Source of the DNA: Chrysomallon squamiferum
Taxonomy: Eukaryota; Mollusca; Gastropoda; Neomphalida; Peltospiridae
Reading direction: 5' to 3'
Length of the DNA: 60,000 nucleotides
Assembly (NCBI GenBank): GCA_012295275.1
Contig: CM022672.1
Coordinates: 20,216,894 to 20,276,893 of the forward strand
Below, in pieces: positions 1-12,357 of the stretch (positions are counted from its first letter, which is position 1; each line of letters starts with the position of its first letter). The notes below the pieces were generated by a model that was not told where the DNA came from, made no database searches, and worked only from the letters and a program-made list of their open reading frames with translations. A program made the position numbers and the translations under genes.

Positions 1-99
1 CTAACGGTCAACTATGTCTTGAACAGCAGATGTTTGATTACTTTACCGACATAGGAGTTTTGATGGACTGAAAAGACAGCCCTGTTACAAATATGTAAC

Positions 100-139
<40 letters not shown>

Positions 140-545
140 TGCATATTGTTGGAAAAGATTAAAAAAAACAACAACTTTTAAACTGAATCTATACTGATTA
201 AAATAAAAAGTTAGTTACATTATTTATTGTCAATACGCCATATATGTTGTTTTTTTCGATGACTAATAATTCTACTGTACTAATTATAACTAGCTACTAT
301 TGTTTACACTATTATATAGATATAAAACAAACCAAAATATCACAAATAACATTTATTTAGTACCATTTATATATAACAGTTTATTCCCAATTTTTATATA
401 TTTTTCATGAAAAATCAAAGACTAAATTAAAGCTAAAATCTAATCCTGTAAAATTTGTTATGCTTCTAAAGGTGATAAAAATGTTCAGTTTAGTCTTTCT
501 TCTTCGTTTTTCTTCTTGAACTGGAAGTCGGAAATATTAATACAT
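1..545. other. 3' flank of the first minus-strand family member, with an AAT microsatellite
   Basis: No coding sequence is seen. An (AAT)n tract lies at about 109-138. Read on the minus strand, bases 545 to about 380 look like 3' UTR: the stretch after the stop codon matches the 3' UTR of the plus-strand paralogs, and candidate AATAAA signals lie at about 380-385 and 350. The block is repeated almost unchanged at 7106-7645 and 13618-14178. Confidence 0.6.
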
Positions 546-2276
546 CTATTTTTTGCTTTCCTTTTCTTTATTAGAACCACTAAACCATGCAGTACCAATC
601 TTAACAGCAGCGAACGCAGCTACACCCACAGCGGCACCAATAGCAACATTTTGCACCTGAAAGAATAATGAAAACCGCTCAACTAAAATGCTATAAATAG
701 AATAGAATAAAATAAAATACATGAAATGAAATGAAATAATACAAACAAAACAAAACAAAATAAAATAAAATAAAATAAACGAGTAAATAAAACAAAACAG
801 TATAATATATATGAAATAAAGTAAAAAAAAAAAAGAGAATTAAAAAATATCATAAAATAATTTAATATAATAAAATAAAAAAGAAATAATAATATAATGA
901 AATTAAATTACATACTCGATAAGCTGCACTGATAGGTGAAGGCGACGATATAATTGTTTTCGATACTTTTCTATATAATTAATTAACTTATTTATTTATT
1001 TATTCTTGTATTTGCTAAAACCCGAAATGAAATAATTTTTCAATAATAATGACTTAAAGATGATACATTTTTGTTCTAGTCCGTTTTACGAAGACGGACG
1101 AAATATTTTAATATTGAAGTAGCACAGATAAATCGTAATAATCTCCCCCCCCTCCAATATTTATATATTTAAGACATATATTTTTAATCTTAACAAAGAT
1201 CCAGGTCATTAGCTTTAAAGCATTATGCATACGCTTAAAATAAATAAATAATAAAATAAACATTTACAAAATATATCTTTTAATAAAATGCCTCTAGTAC
1301 TGTACTGAATTAAATTATCCTCTCAATAATGTCAAAATGTTTAATGTAGTATTAAGCATAATTATAATTTTGTTTTCTTTGAATAATTATTTAATTATTA
1401 TTCTATTTGTTTTACTTTAAAATGAATCACACACACACACACACATTTGTAGTCGAATGTAATACTACACTGTTTTGATTTTAAGCAGTACCGTTAACTT
1501 AACAAAGATAATAACCATTGTTACTGCATCAGACTCCGCTTTGCCGTATCTACATTTGCTGGCGAAACTCTGGCAGTTGTCACAACAAGGGTTGTAAGTT
1601 GTTCGTCCAATGCTGTTGTTCGCTATCTCAGCAATTTCTTCGCTTTCCAGAGGCCTGTCAATTATAGTATTCAATTGATCATGTTTAAATAAAAGACATT
1701 AATGTACTTAGCAACAAATATTTCACAATATTATTACTGTTAATAAACAGTTTCGTATTTTCATGACTTTTTATATAATGTGTGAGCTGATGTACACACA
1801 CAGCAGTCACTATTCTGTTAAATGCAGCGTTTAAGTTTATTGATTAGTGCTAATACTCATCCTAATTAGCTTGATGCTGCTTAATATTTGTACTCTTAAG
1901 ATTATAATTATAATTATATAATCTTTAATGAAAAGATAAAAGTATCGGAAACTGATGAAATTATTAGCAGCAGAGCTAAAATGAAATTGAGAAAAAAATA
2001 ATCACATGCAAACACACAGTAATATATATGCATACACACACACGTAACCGATACATCAAATTTTCACTTGAGTTTTTGCTTTAATCTGTTTATGTTTAAT
2101 TAGGTATTTAAATCAAATTTACGTGCGACCCCTGTCTTGTTTTATGTACACTGGATCGCCGTTTTGGACATCCTCCAATTTTTCCTTTTTCACCGCTGCC
2201 GGTCCAGCTACTCCACTAATGGAAAATGAATTACTTTTATTCTGATCTGGAACTTTGTGAACTACCTCTCCATCAC
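546..2276 (-). pseudogene. LRAT/PLAAT-like gene, unit A, lacking exon 1
   Basis: Three exons are visible on the minus strand: exon 2 at 2123-2276, exon 3 at 1525-1654 and exon 4 at 546-656, with phases and lengths equal to intact relatives (154 and 130 bases for exons 2 and 3). Exon 2 keeps the second His (EVVHK), exon 3 keeps the catalytic Cys in NCQSF, and exon 4 encodes an Ala/Val-rich membrane segment with a basic end (KEKESKK). Homology to units B and C stops at about 2950, before the position where they carry exon 1 with the first His, and no exon 1 can be found up to the next gene. The locus therefore looks 5' truncated. Exons 2-4 are open, so the loss may be recent, or a diverged exon 1 was missed. 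Confidence 0.75.
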
Positions 2277-2520
2277 CTACAAAATAATATGTAACTTATA
2301 AACTAAAAAAAATAATAATACAAAAATAAAAAACATTATCCCCAAAACACAAAAACACCAATATAATATAATTCAGTGACACTTTATTTCATCAGTATAT
2401 ATATTAATCATGACATAACAAACTGATCGAAGTTTTCAAGGACTCGTGTATAAAAGTTGCAAGACATCAGCCTGGAGTATGATCGCTTTTTGCTTTAAAA
2501 AAATCACTGATAAGACTTGG

Positions 2521-2889
2521 CTAATTCAGAAATACAAGATCTTCTGCCAGCTGTAAGATTTGCTGACGTTCTTCCTGAGATATCAATGCAGTAAAGTATC
2601 TATTGGCTACAGATAGATCATCTGATAATAGTGATACTCTGTAATGATTTGGATGTGAGGATATAAACACTGCTATGATGGAAAACAAAAATTAAACCAG
2701 AAGATCTTGCAACCGGAATATCAACTGGGACAATCAAATAACGAATGAATGCAAACGTTACTTGTCTTTGGAAATCAGTTCGTCTTCTCAAATCATTGAA
2801 GAAAGTGTACCCGTAACCGAGTCAAAGAAATAGTCTGAATAAAATTCCCATCCTTTCAAGTTGTTTCTTATGTTTCCATCCAACCATTA
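2521..2889 (-). pseudogene. Decayed copy of the nested small ORF (unit A)
   Basis: Counterpart of the two-part small ORF of units B and C. The second part (2521-2574, ending FLN-stop after a TCAG acceptor) is open, and its first residues are E-E where B and C have D-L. The first part (about 2764-2889) has an in-frame TGA about 22 codons in, just after MGILFRL. It cannot encode the full peptide. Confidence 0.45.
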
Positions 2890-4261
2890 TTAATTTTAAA
2901 ACGTGTAAATTTTTTTAATCTATATGGTCTACGTCATCTATATGGTCTACCCCATCGTGACCATATTTCAAGGGTTAATATTTAAAAAAAATAAAATAAA
3001 ATAAAAAAAATTATTACCAAACGGCTAAATACAGCCTATTGTTTTTCGTTTAAATTATTAAGCAAAATTACCGTTAATTTGTTTCACGACTAATAGTTTA
3101 TGGTATGCTTCGAACATTCGGTATTTGTCTGACGCACACTTTCTTCTTTTATATAGTTTTCACTTGTTAATTGGGAGCATCGTTATCCAACTGACCGAAA
3201 CAACCGTATTTTCGAGAAACCCATACCTTATGCGGCTCTTTCTTTTTTATTTTATTTTATTTCATTAATAGTTTTCGGTTTCCATCGTGTTATTCGAGCT
3301 GATTACCTTTTTACGATTAGATAAAATGCAAAAACACCAAAACACCACAAAATAAAACAACCAGTAATAAATGAATGAAAAATGTAGGAAGAACTATTTT
3401 ATTTTGCGACCATACATATTTAACGGATATAAAGCGTTAATGATTATTCATATAACGAGAGATGGAATGGGCTGTCGCTCAAACACACAAAGAAATACAA
3501 TTTTAGTTACTGCCTTAAAATACCAGCTTTGACGTGCGAAGGTTAGTACGTTGAATGCGAGGCTCTGCCGAATCGCTGTTTAGTCATTTGTAATCGTTTT
3601 CATAAAACCTTCTCAGTTTATCCTTTATGATAATATGCACGAACAGTCTTACAATCGTCTTTTTGCTGTGTGAGGCTATCGCGCGTATTAGCTTGTATGC
3701 TTATGTGATTATTTGTTGGTTAATATAAATGTAGTTACATGGATGCCCAAAAGAAACATAAAGATACAATGCAGCTACATTAACAAATACATCATCATCC
3801 CTATGATTACATAAAAGAACAACAACAACAGTAATAAATAAATAAATATAGCGTATAGGAATGTATGCATCTATTAGTATAAACAATCGAAATAATGATT
3901 AAAGTATATAGCTAAATTTTTGATGTTAAAACGGTAAGCATCAGGTGACATATAAAACATTTTATCACAAATATGTCGGTATGTGGGTTAATATATGTAT
4001 GTATGTATTATGTGTGAGTATGAGTACACCTTGCAGCTCTAAATATTAATTATTCTCTGTTTTAAATACCGTAATGTACACATGAACACGTACTGATTAA
4101 CAAATCAGGTATTTCCAGACCCATACAAAAACAAAAAAAATAAAATAAAAAACTATGAAGAAACAAAAAAACTACAGATGTGAAAATATCTTAATCGTGT
4201 ATTTGGCTTCGAGCCAGTGTGTTAAACTCTTGTTTTTAAGAAAGCCGACTGAAGACGAAAA
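2890..4261. other. Intergenic region between head-to-head family members
   Basis: A+T-rich, no supported gene. Bases from about 3960 resemble the DNA upstream of the plus-strand paralog at 30014 (TTTATCACAAATATGTCG and a block ending GACTGAAGACGAAAA before the ATG), so a shared promoter region probably lies within about 300 bases of 4262. TGTATGTATG repeats occur near 3990-4012. Confidence 0.5.
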
Positions 4262-5755
4262 ATGACATTACTTATTACGAGGTACAACGTATATCATCTT
4301 GAACCCGGCGATTTAATTGAGTTTAAAAGAATTGGATATTCCCACTGGGCAGTTTATAAAGGTAACTATGTCATATACATCTGTGTAATAATTTTATTTA
4401 CTTCTATTATTATTACTGTGTGCGTAAAGTGATCGACTTTTCTCACTTTTCCCGATGGGCCAGACGGTGTTGGGTAAATCATTTGTTTGCTGTGGTAGCT
4501 GTAAGGTTAATTGTAATTAGGTAAAAGTAAATATTTGACGACAACGTGAATCTGATTTTGTTATATCTTCGATAGCAAGTTTTAGTTATTCTCCCAGGTG
4601 ATGAGGAAGTGGTTCACCTAGCCGGAGAAGACGGAGACGGTATCAACAGCAACGTACAACATTTGTTCTCGATTGGAGGCAAACTATATAACAAAGCCTG
4701 TGTCAGGATAGACAACATTTGGAAAGCTGCTGCTGGGAATAAAACCTACAAGAACAATGCTAATGACCACAAATTAACGTGAGTAGATCAAAATAAGGGT
4801 TTTCTAATAAATATAATTTTTTTTTTTTTTTTTTCTTAAATTTTATTGTTGTTGTTGTTATTGTATTTAAAAAATAAGGAATATGTATTTGGTATAAATA
4901 AATGGGATATTTAAAATTTAGATCAGCCTTGAGATGTACGATGAAAGACCCTTCTCGATTTTTGAAATATCAGTTTATATTATTTTCTTAATAGGTTTTA
5001 GAGAAGGGAAGTTTCAGAAAGAAGGATTTTCATCGTTTTGTGTATTATCTTTTATTAACCAAAGTATAACTAATTTATTTCATTTTATCTATTTTTTAAA
5101 TATTTATCTTCATCATCTGAGTTACTGAATTTGCATTTCAGACCGCTACGAAAACAGGATATTGTCGAGAGAGCGGTATCTAAACTTGGAGAAGTTACAT
5201 ACAATATTATTTATAAAAACTGTGAACATTTCGCTAACTGGTGTCGTTATGATACTGAAAAAAGTGGACAGGTAGATAAACGTAATCTATACATATCCAA
5301 TCAACGTGACGTGATAATAATGCATTATACAATCGATAAAACATATATTTAAATAACTTTGATTAATGATATGAGTAAAGGGAACCAAAATAAAATAAGA
5401 ATCTGCACAGAGGACAGATTAAACAATTAAAAAGGTATGTATATTAAATTGTATCGATACAGGCCAGTTGTACATTACACCCTGTCATAATAACAGTTTA
5501 CCATACTCGTCCATAAAGGCAATGTCATTCAAAAACATTGGTACCCTGCCTGATTGAACGATTTGGTTCTCCTGTTAGCTTTTTCCTTCTCCCTTTAATT
5601 ACCAAGTGTCAGGTCTTTTAAAACAACTCCATGTCTTTTAAAACATGCGGACGTCGTAGAAAGATAAATTTGTTACGCAATCTGAATTCCGTGAAAATTT
5701 ATTTCTTTATCTTATTTTATTTTATTTACTTAATTACTTATTCATTCATTAATTC

Positions 5756-5799
<44 letters not shown>

Positions 5800-5965
5800 T
5801 TTCATTAACAGTATTTTATTTTAGCGGTATTTATTATGTTTTCAGGTGGAAAGTTTTGCTACTGGTGCCCTTGTGGGTTTAGCAGCGTTAGCTGCTGTTG
5901 GTTTTGCCTCCTACATGTTTAGTGGTTCTGATAAAGAAAAGAAAAGCAGAACACAGTCGAATTAA
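4262..5965 (+). CDS. LRAT/PLAAT-like phospholipase A/acyltransferase, complete 4-exon gene
   Basis: Exons 4262-4361, 4598-4778, 5142-5271 and 5846-5965 (100+181+130+120 bases) join in frame to 176 residues, close to the 160-170 usual for PLAAT proteins. Visible are LEPGDLIEF leading to SHWAVYKG with His28, VVHL with His40, and NCEHFANWCRYD with Cys121, which together match the His-His-Cys active site of the LRAT/NlpC-P60-related fold. Residues about 138-160 form an Ala/Val/Leu-rich membrane helix followed by a basic tail. Known relatives cleave phospholipid acyl chains and transfer them, for example to phosphatidylethanolamine, at organelle membranes; activity here is inferred. All introns are GT-AG with phases 1, 2, 0. 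The closest relative in the window starts at 30014. A candidate AATAAA lies at 6043-6048. Confidence 0.9.
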
Positions 5966-7105
5966 TATTTCCAGCTTCCAGTTCCAGAAGAAAAACGAAG
6001 AAGAAAGACTAAATTAAACATTTTTATCACCTTTAGAAGCAAAATAAATGTTATACGATTTGGTTTTTCATGAAAAATATTTTATAACTTTATAATATTT
6101 TATAAACTGTGACATTTAAATGGTACTAAATAAATGTTATTTTTTGGTATTTTGGTTTGTTATACATATATATACATAATATTGTAAACAAGTAGTATTA
6201 TTAATCATTGGAAAACAAAAAAACTAAAGTTTTAAAAGTATATAAAGATTTAACAATAGAATAAAAAGTAGCTACACTTTTTTTTTTTTTTTTTTTTTTT
6301 TTTAATCAGTATAGATTCAGTTTAAAAAGTGTTTTTATCTTTTCCAGCAATATTTATATTATTATTATTGCTATGGCTATTATTTTTGTTGTTGTTATTA
6401 TTATTATTATACTGACTGTTTATTGTCATTATTATTATTATTTTTAGTAGTAGTAATGGCAGTAGTAGCAGAAGCTGTAGTAGTAGCATCAGTATAGTAG
6501 TAGTAGCAGTAGTAACAGCAGCATCAGTAGCAGTAGTAGTAATTTTATTTACTTATTTATTTATTTATTTATCATATTTCTGATGTCATTGTTGTGGCCA
6601 GTGGTGTTTTGTTTAGTCGGTTAACTGAACTTTCTCGAAAGAATTGTTTTCCAAGAATTGGGTTTTTCCAGTTTTTCTTTACATAGTACACAATACAAAC
6701 ATGACATGAATGCTGTCACGTTCAATAACAATTCATTTAAAACAAATTACACAGGCAACTGATTGAAACTTTATTATTATTATTATTATTTCTTTGTTAA
6801 AAATATGATAATTTGTTTATTACTATTATTATTATTATTATTAATAGAAATAATAGCAGTAACTTGTATAGCCAGAAACTTGTATAGCATATAAATGTTA
6901 AAAGAGAATGGCATAATAAAATAAATTAATAATGAACAAAGAAGCTGTTTTTATTTTAAAATGTTTAAACATTTTTCTCTGTAAGCATTATCACAGATAC
7001 CAAATGTATTTGCGTACAAAATACATAATTTATTATCTGACTGAAATATCTCAAAAATAGAAATTTCTAACGTCTTCAGTGAGTGATTAAATTTTTTTAT
7101 ATTAG
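5966..7105. other. 3' flank with T run, TTA/TAG-rich tract and repeated terminal segment
   Basis: After the 3' UTR there is a T run at about 6278-6303, an irregular tract rich in TTA, TAG and CAG triplets at about 6355-6560, and a segment (about 6870-7105) beginning CCAGAAACTTGTATAGCATA that recurs at about 13390-13617 and, diverged, at about 28210-28450 and 37140-37260. No gene is seen. Confidence 0.6.
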
Positions 7106-7204
7106 CTAACAGTCAACTATGTCTTGAACAGCAGATGTTTTATTACTTTACCGACATAGGAGTTTTGATGGACTGAAAAGACAGCCCTGTTACAAATATG
7201 TAAC

Positions 7205-7235
<31 letters not shown>

Positions 7236-7645
7236 TGCATATTGTTGGAAAAGATTAAAAAAAAAAAACAACTTTTAAACTGAATCTATACTGATTAAAA
7301 TAAAAAGTTAGTTACATTATTTATTGTCAATACGCCATATATGTTTTTTTTTTTTTCGATGACTAATAATTCTACTGTACTAATTATAACTAGCGACTAT
7401 TGTTTACACTATTATATAGATATAAAACAAACCAAAATATCACAAATAACATTTATTTAGTACCATTTATATATAACAGTTTATTCCCAATTTTTATATA
7501 TTTTTCATGAAAAATCAAAGACTAAATTAAAGCTAAAATCTAATCCTGTAAAATTTGTTATGCTTCTAAAGGTGATAAAAATGTTCAGTTTAGTCTTTCT
7601 TCTTCGTTTTTCTTCTGGAACTGGAAGTCGGAAATATTAATACAT

Positions 7646-8490
7646 CTATTTTTTGCTTTCCTTTTCTTTATTAGAACCACTAAACCATGCAGTACCAATC
7701 TTAACAGCGAACGCAACTAAATCCAGAGCGGCAACATTAACAACATTTAGCAACTGAAAGGATAATGAAAACCGTTCAACTAAAATGCTATAAATAGAAT
7801 AGAATAAAATAAAATGCATGAAATGAAATAAAATAATACAAACAAAACAAAATAAAATAAAATAAACAAGTAAATAAAACAAAACAGTATAATATATATG
7901 AAATAAAGTAAAAAAAGAGAATTAAAAAATATCATAAAATAAATAAGAAATAATAATATAATGAAATTAAATTACATACTCGATATGCTGCACTGATAGG
8001 TGAAGGCGACGATATAATTGTCTTCGATACTTTTCTGTGTAATTAATTAACTAATTTAGTTATTTATTCTTGTATTTACTAAAACCCGAAATGAAATAAT
8101 TTTTCAATGATAATGACTTAAAGATGATACTGTTTTGTTCTAGTCCGTTTTACAAAGACGGACGAAATATTTTAATATTGAAATAGCACAGATAAATCGT
8201 AATAATCTCCCCCCCCTCCAATATTTATATATTTAAGACATGTATTTTTAATCTTAGCAAAGATCCAGGTCATTACCTTTAAAGCATTATGCATACGCTT
8301 AAAATAAATAAATAATAAAATAAACATTTACAAAATATATCTTTTAATAAAATGCCTCTAGTACTGTACTACATTAAATCATCCTCTCAATAATGTCAAA
8401 ATGTTTAATGTAGTATTAAGCATAATTATAATTTAGTTTTCTTTGAATAATTATTTAATTATTATTCTATTTGTTTTACTTTAAAATGAA

Positions 8491-8548
<58 letters not shown>

Positions 8549-10196
8549 TCACATTCACATTTGTAATCGAATTTACTCGAATGTAATACTAGACTGTTTT
8601 GATTTTAAGCAGTACAGTTAACTTAACAAAGATAATAACCATTGTTACTGCATCAGACTTCGCTTTGCCGTATCGACATTTGCTGGCGAAACTCTTGCAG
8701 TTGTCACAACAAAGGTTGTAAGTTGTTCGTCCAATGCTATTGTTCGCTATCTCAACAATTTCTTCGCTTTCCAGAGGCCTGTCAATTATAGTATTCAATT
8801 GATCATGTTTAAATAAAAGACAGCAATGTACTTAGCAACAAATATTTCATAATATTATTACTGTTAATAAATAGTTTCGTATTTTCATGACTTTTTATAT
8901 AATTTATATAACACATACGCACAACCAGACCCCATTTCATTAAATGCAGCGTTTAAGTTGATTTATTAGTGCTAATATTCATCCAAATTAGCTTGATGCT
9001 GCTTAATATTTGTACTCCAAAGATTATAATTATAATTATATACTTTTTAATGAAAAGATAAAAGTATCGGAAACTGATGAAATTATTAGCAGCAGATATA
9101 AACTAAAAATTTGAATAAAACTGAAATTGAAAAAAACAAATCACACACAATAATATACATACACACACCTAACTGATAGATCAAATTTTCTCTCGAGTTT
9201 TAGCTTTAATCTGTTTATGTTCAATTAGGTATTTAAATCAAATTTACGTGCGACCCCTGTCTTGTTTTATGTTCACTGGACTGCCGTTTTGGACATCCTC
9301 CAATTTTTCCCTTTTCACCACTGCCGGTCCAGCTACTCCACGAATGGAAAATGAATTACTTTTATTCTGATCTGGAACTTTGTGAATTACCTCTCCATTA
9401 CCTACAAAATAATATGTAACTTATAAACTAAAAAAATATAATAATACAAAAATATAAAACATTATCCCCAAAACACCAAAAACAAAACAGGTGTAACCTA
9501 ATTTAGTGACATAGTTTATTTCGACAATATAGGTATTAATATTGGCATAACAAATCGATCGACGTTTTCAAGGAGTCAGGTATAATAGTTGCAAGAGATC
9601 AACATGGAGTATGATCGCTTTTTGCTTTAAAAAAATCACTGAACAGACTTAACTAATTTAGAAATACAAGATCTTCTGCCAGCTGTAAAATTTGCTGACG
9701 TAAATCCTGAGATATCAATGCACTAAAGTGGAATATCAACTGAAAGCATATATAACGAATGAAAGCAAACCTTACTTGCCTTTGGAAATCAGTTCGTCTT
9801 CTCATATCATTGAAGAAAATGTACCCGTAACTGAGTGAGAGAATTAGTCTGAATAAAATTCCCATCCTTTCAAGTTGTTTCTTATGTTTCCATCCAGCCA
9901 TAATTAATTTTTAAACGTGTAATAAGTTTTAATCTGTATGGTCTACGAATTTATTCAGAAATACTCTGATGCTTGTAACTCTTTATCGTGGTTACATTCT
10001 TTCATAGAGTATTTTGCCATATGCAAAGAAATAATTTTTTAATAAAAATTATAATGGAAAAAGTCCTACCTGCATAAACACCCTCATGATAATATAGTCC
10101 ACGATCAAACTGCAGTATCTCTCCTTTTTTAAAGCTATCTTCTTCTTCAAAACTATCGTCTCTGTTACTTGTATCTTGTAGTGACATTATGTTCAT
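7646..10196 (-). CDS. LRAT/PLAAT-like protein of the divergent (NCKSF) branch, unit B
   Basis: Minus-strand exons 10070-10196, 9248-9401, 8649-8778 and 7646-7753 (127+154+130+108 bases) give 172 residues with GT-AG introns in the family phases. Motifs: KKGEILQFDRGLYYHEGVY with His37, EVIHK with His49, and CCDNCKSFASKCRYG with Cys121. The three catalytic positions are kept, but the Trp after the first His is Glu, NCEH has become NCKS, and the middle of exon 2 is Lys/Pro/Gln-rich and shorter than in the plus-strand genes. Residues about 138-158 form a Val/Ala-rich membrane segment with a basic end. A second in-frame ATG, three codons in, could be the true start. An acidic stretch (FEEED) precedes the domain. 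Lipid acyl-transfer activity is possible but less certain than for the HWAVY members. Confidence 0.82.
8492..8547. repeat. (CA)n microsatellite in intron 3 of the unit B gene
   Basis: An uninterrupted dinucleotide tract of over 50 bases. The same site holds about 15 bases in unit A (near 1430-1444), over 50 in unit C (15030-15084) and about 18 in block D (20472-20488). Confidence 0.95.
9653..9901 (-). CDS. Candidate spliced 59-residue membrane micropeptide nested in intron 1
   Basis: Not a recognised family. On the minus strand, an ATG-started segment at 9776-9901 (42 codons) ends at a GTAAGG donor. After 69 bases a TATCTCAG acceptor opens a 54-base segment (9653-9706), in frame, ending FLN-stop. 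The predicted peptide has a basic N-terminus (WKHKKQLER), one hydrophobic stretch (about residues 13-29) and a charged tail (RRRTDFQRQ, then RQQILQLAEDLV). It lies inside intron 1 of the LRAT-like gene, same strand. Unit C has the same arrangement with a longer intron; unit A and block D copies are broken. Here the intron carries a deletion, so the unspliced frame also stays open for 82 codons. It could also be an alternative first exon or an inherited pseudogene. Confidence 0.4.
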   Translation of the reverse strand: MAGWKHKKQLERMGILFRLILSLSYGYIFFNDMRRRTDFQRQVRFAFIRYICFQLIFHFSALISQDLRQQILQLAEDLVFLN

Positions 10197-10440
10197 TGAT
10201 GGTGTAATTTGTCACTAAATGTTTCAATCTGAAATGTTTGTTCGAGAGAATGCGACTTATGCCCAGGTAAGAATGTTTTAGTTGCTATTCACTTTCCTTG
10301 TAATGTGTCAGTTTCCACGAATCGCAGTTTCTGTATATGGACACAACAAATATGGATAGTACAAAGAACAATCAGGTCATGTCAAGATCTATAAAAAATT
10401 AAAAACTGAACTTTAGTAGTGAGTTATATAATCATTAGAT
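10197..10440. promoter_or_regulatory. Head-to-head region upstream of the unit B gene
   Basis: Between the minus-strand start codon and the decayed plus-strand copy. It contains a plus-strand ATG frame (10219-10266) ending at CCCAG|GTAAGA, conserved in unit C and nearly so in block D. No TATA box is evident. The 3' half resembles the end of intron 2 of the plus-strand genes. Confidence 0.35.
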
Positions 10441-10640
10441 ATGGTGTCGTTATGATACTGAAAAAAGTTTGGACAGGTAAACAAACTGAACTGTCATCAT
10501 CAACATCATCATTATAATCAATATATAACCAGTCAATAATAATAATAATTTAAAAAAAAAAAACGCCTAATGTATACAGACTCAGACTGAACGCTCGACC
10601 TGAAATGCCCTCATATTCCTGTCTGTAGTAAAGTGATATA

Positions 10641-11951
10641 TACTACTCAAAAGAAGTTAAAGACCAAAAAGGAACTTTTCTTTAGGCCAGAAAGGGTTAG
10701 AATATTAACCTTTGTGTTACTTAGCTCGAGCGTAATTCAATGCATGCCAGTTTTAGCAATAAAAGGGAGGACCGTATTCCTTTCATCATCATTTTAAATT
10801 TGAAGATGGTTCGAAGATAATTCAGTTGGCAAGCCAGTGGAAGGACTACAATACACACTCAAAGATTTGTAGTTCACCGTCTAAATGGAAGCCAAATTGT
10901 TATAGGTAGACACTGGAAGAGGCACAGGACACTAATTCTATTAAAAATTGCTCTCGTTCTGGCTGACCACGATCAAGAATAGCACGAAAAGACCGCTTCC
11001 TGATGATAACGGCACTTCAACAGCGTTTTCGTGAACAACTCACAGCTGCTACAGACATTAGCGTGTCTGACCAAACCATTAGGAATCATCTGCTAGAAAA
11101 AGGTTTACGAAATCCTGTAGTCCGATCAAGCTGCCTGCCCTTCACAAAAGGGCTCGCCTTGATTGGTGTAGACTTCGTATCAGGTGGAACCGTGGGCAGT
11201 GGGCCGAGACCATATTCACAGATGAGTCACAGTCCTTGTTCCAGTTCAGTGATGACGGGCTCGAATTTACCTTCGTCAAGGAGAAATATTTTCTGATGTT
11301 AACGATGTTCAAAATCTACCATTTGGAAGAGGCAGTGTAATGGTGTAGGCGGGCATATCCACGGATCGCACAACTCCTCTGTACATCATTAATGGAAATT
11401 TGACTGGTCAGCGAGATTGTTCAACCTTTTGTAATTCCACTTCTGCAGCGGACTGAACCAGGAGCTGGTGGTGACCGACTTCGTGCCAGGGTGGTGGTTT
11501 TCTTGCAGCAGCATAACCTTCAGACATTCACCAGACTTGTCACCCATAGAGCATCCATGGGATGAGCTAGGGCGGCGAGTTCGATCACATCATGTCCCTG
11601 CCGTCAACCTCAGCAACTGGCTCAGCAATTAGTTACAGAATGGCAAGTGATTCCTCAGTGTTATTTCCAACGCATGGTAAAGCTTGGGACAACGTTCTGA
11701 AGAATGTGTGAATGCTAATGGTGGCTCCACAAGTTTCTGATGCTTCTACTATATGAGTGAACATCATTTCTGGGGGTGCATGATTTTCCCCGTCTAGGTA
11801 GTAAACTAGTTTCCACGAATATTTTTTGTTTTTTGTTTTCTCTTTTTGAGACATCAAATAAATAATTTGTTATTAGTCGTCACAATTTTAGTATATTAGC
11901 TTATTTTCATTTGCACAAATATTTTTGACCCTTAACTTCTTTTGAGAAGTA
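10641..11951 (+). mobile_element. Decayed Tc1/mariner-type transposon
   Basis: Inverted ends: TACTACTCAAAAGAAGTTAA at 10641 and its near complement (CTTAACTTCTTTTGAGAAGTA) ending at 11951. The length of about 1.3 kb is typical of Tc1. The interior, about 10980-11650, reads as a degraded Tc1 transposase in several frames: TDISVSDQTIRNHL, then WAETIFTDESQ across a frame change, then TTPLYIINGNLTGQR and LAQQLVTEWQVIPQCYFQRM. Multiple frameshifts and stops make it non-autonomous. TA precedes the left end, as expected for Tc1. It sits in an intron of the decayed plus-strand copy. Confidence 0.88.
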
Positions 11952-11983
11952 CATACGTACATACGTACATACATACATACATA
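11952..11983. repeat. CATA/CGTA tetranucleotide repeat beside the transposon end
   Basis: A short run of ACATACGTACATAC units directly after the right transposon end. It is missing from unit C, where a deletion joins CTTCT to ATCGGAGG. Confidence 0.7.
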
Positions 11984-12355
11984 TCGGAGGGTAAATACGA
12001 TTTTTTTCTGCTATTTCAGTAATAAAATATTTCGTATGTCTTTCTGAAAGCTACCTAGAATAAAGCATTATCTTTAGGTCATTACTATTGAATAATTATT
12101 TTATTTTGAGTTTCAGTAAATAAATAAATCAAAAGAAAAGTACTGAAAACAATTAAATCGTCGCCCTCACCTATCAGTTCAACATACTGACTATGTAATT
12201 TCATTTCATTATATTATATTATTTATTTATTTATTTATTTTATTACATTAAATTATTTTATATTTTAAATCTTTATTTTTATTTTATTTCATATAATTTT
12301 ATTTTTCTTTGGTTTACTTTATTTCATGTATATTATATTGTTTTGTCTTATTAAT

Positions 12356-12357
<2 letters not shown>

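Larger units (their letters stand above)
1..7105. repeat. Tandem segmental duplication unit A
   Basis: First of three direct repeats. The opening (ctaacggtcaactatgtcttg) recurs at 7106 and 13618. The unit holds the 3' flank and exons 4-2 of a minus-strand LRAT-like gene, then about 1.3 kb not found in the other units (about 2950-4250), then a complete plus-strand gene, a TTA/TAG-rich tract and a terminal segment ending at 7105. It differs from units B and C mainly between about 2950 and 5850. Confidence 0.85.
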
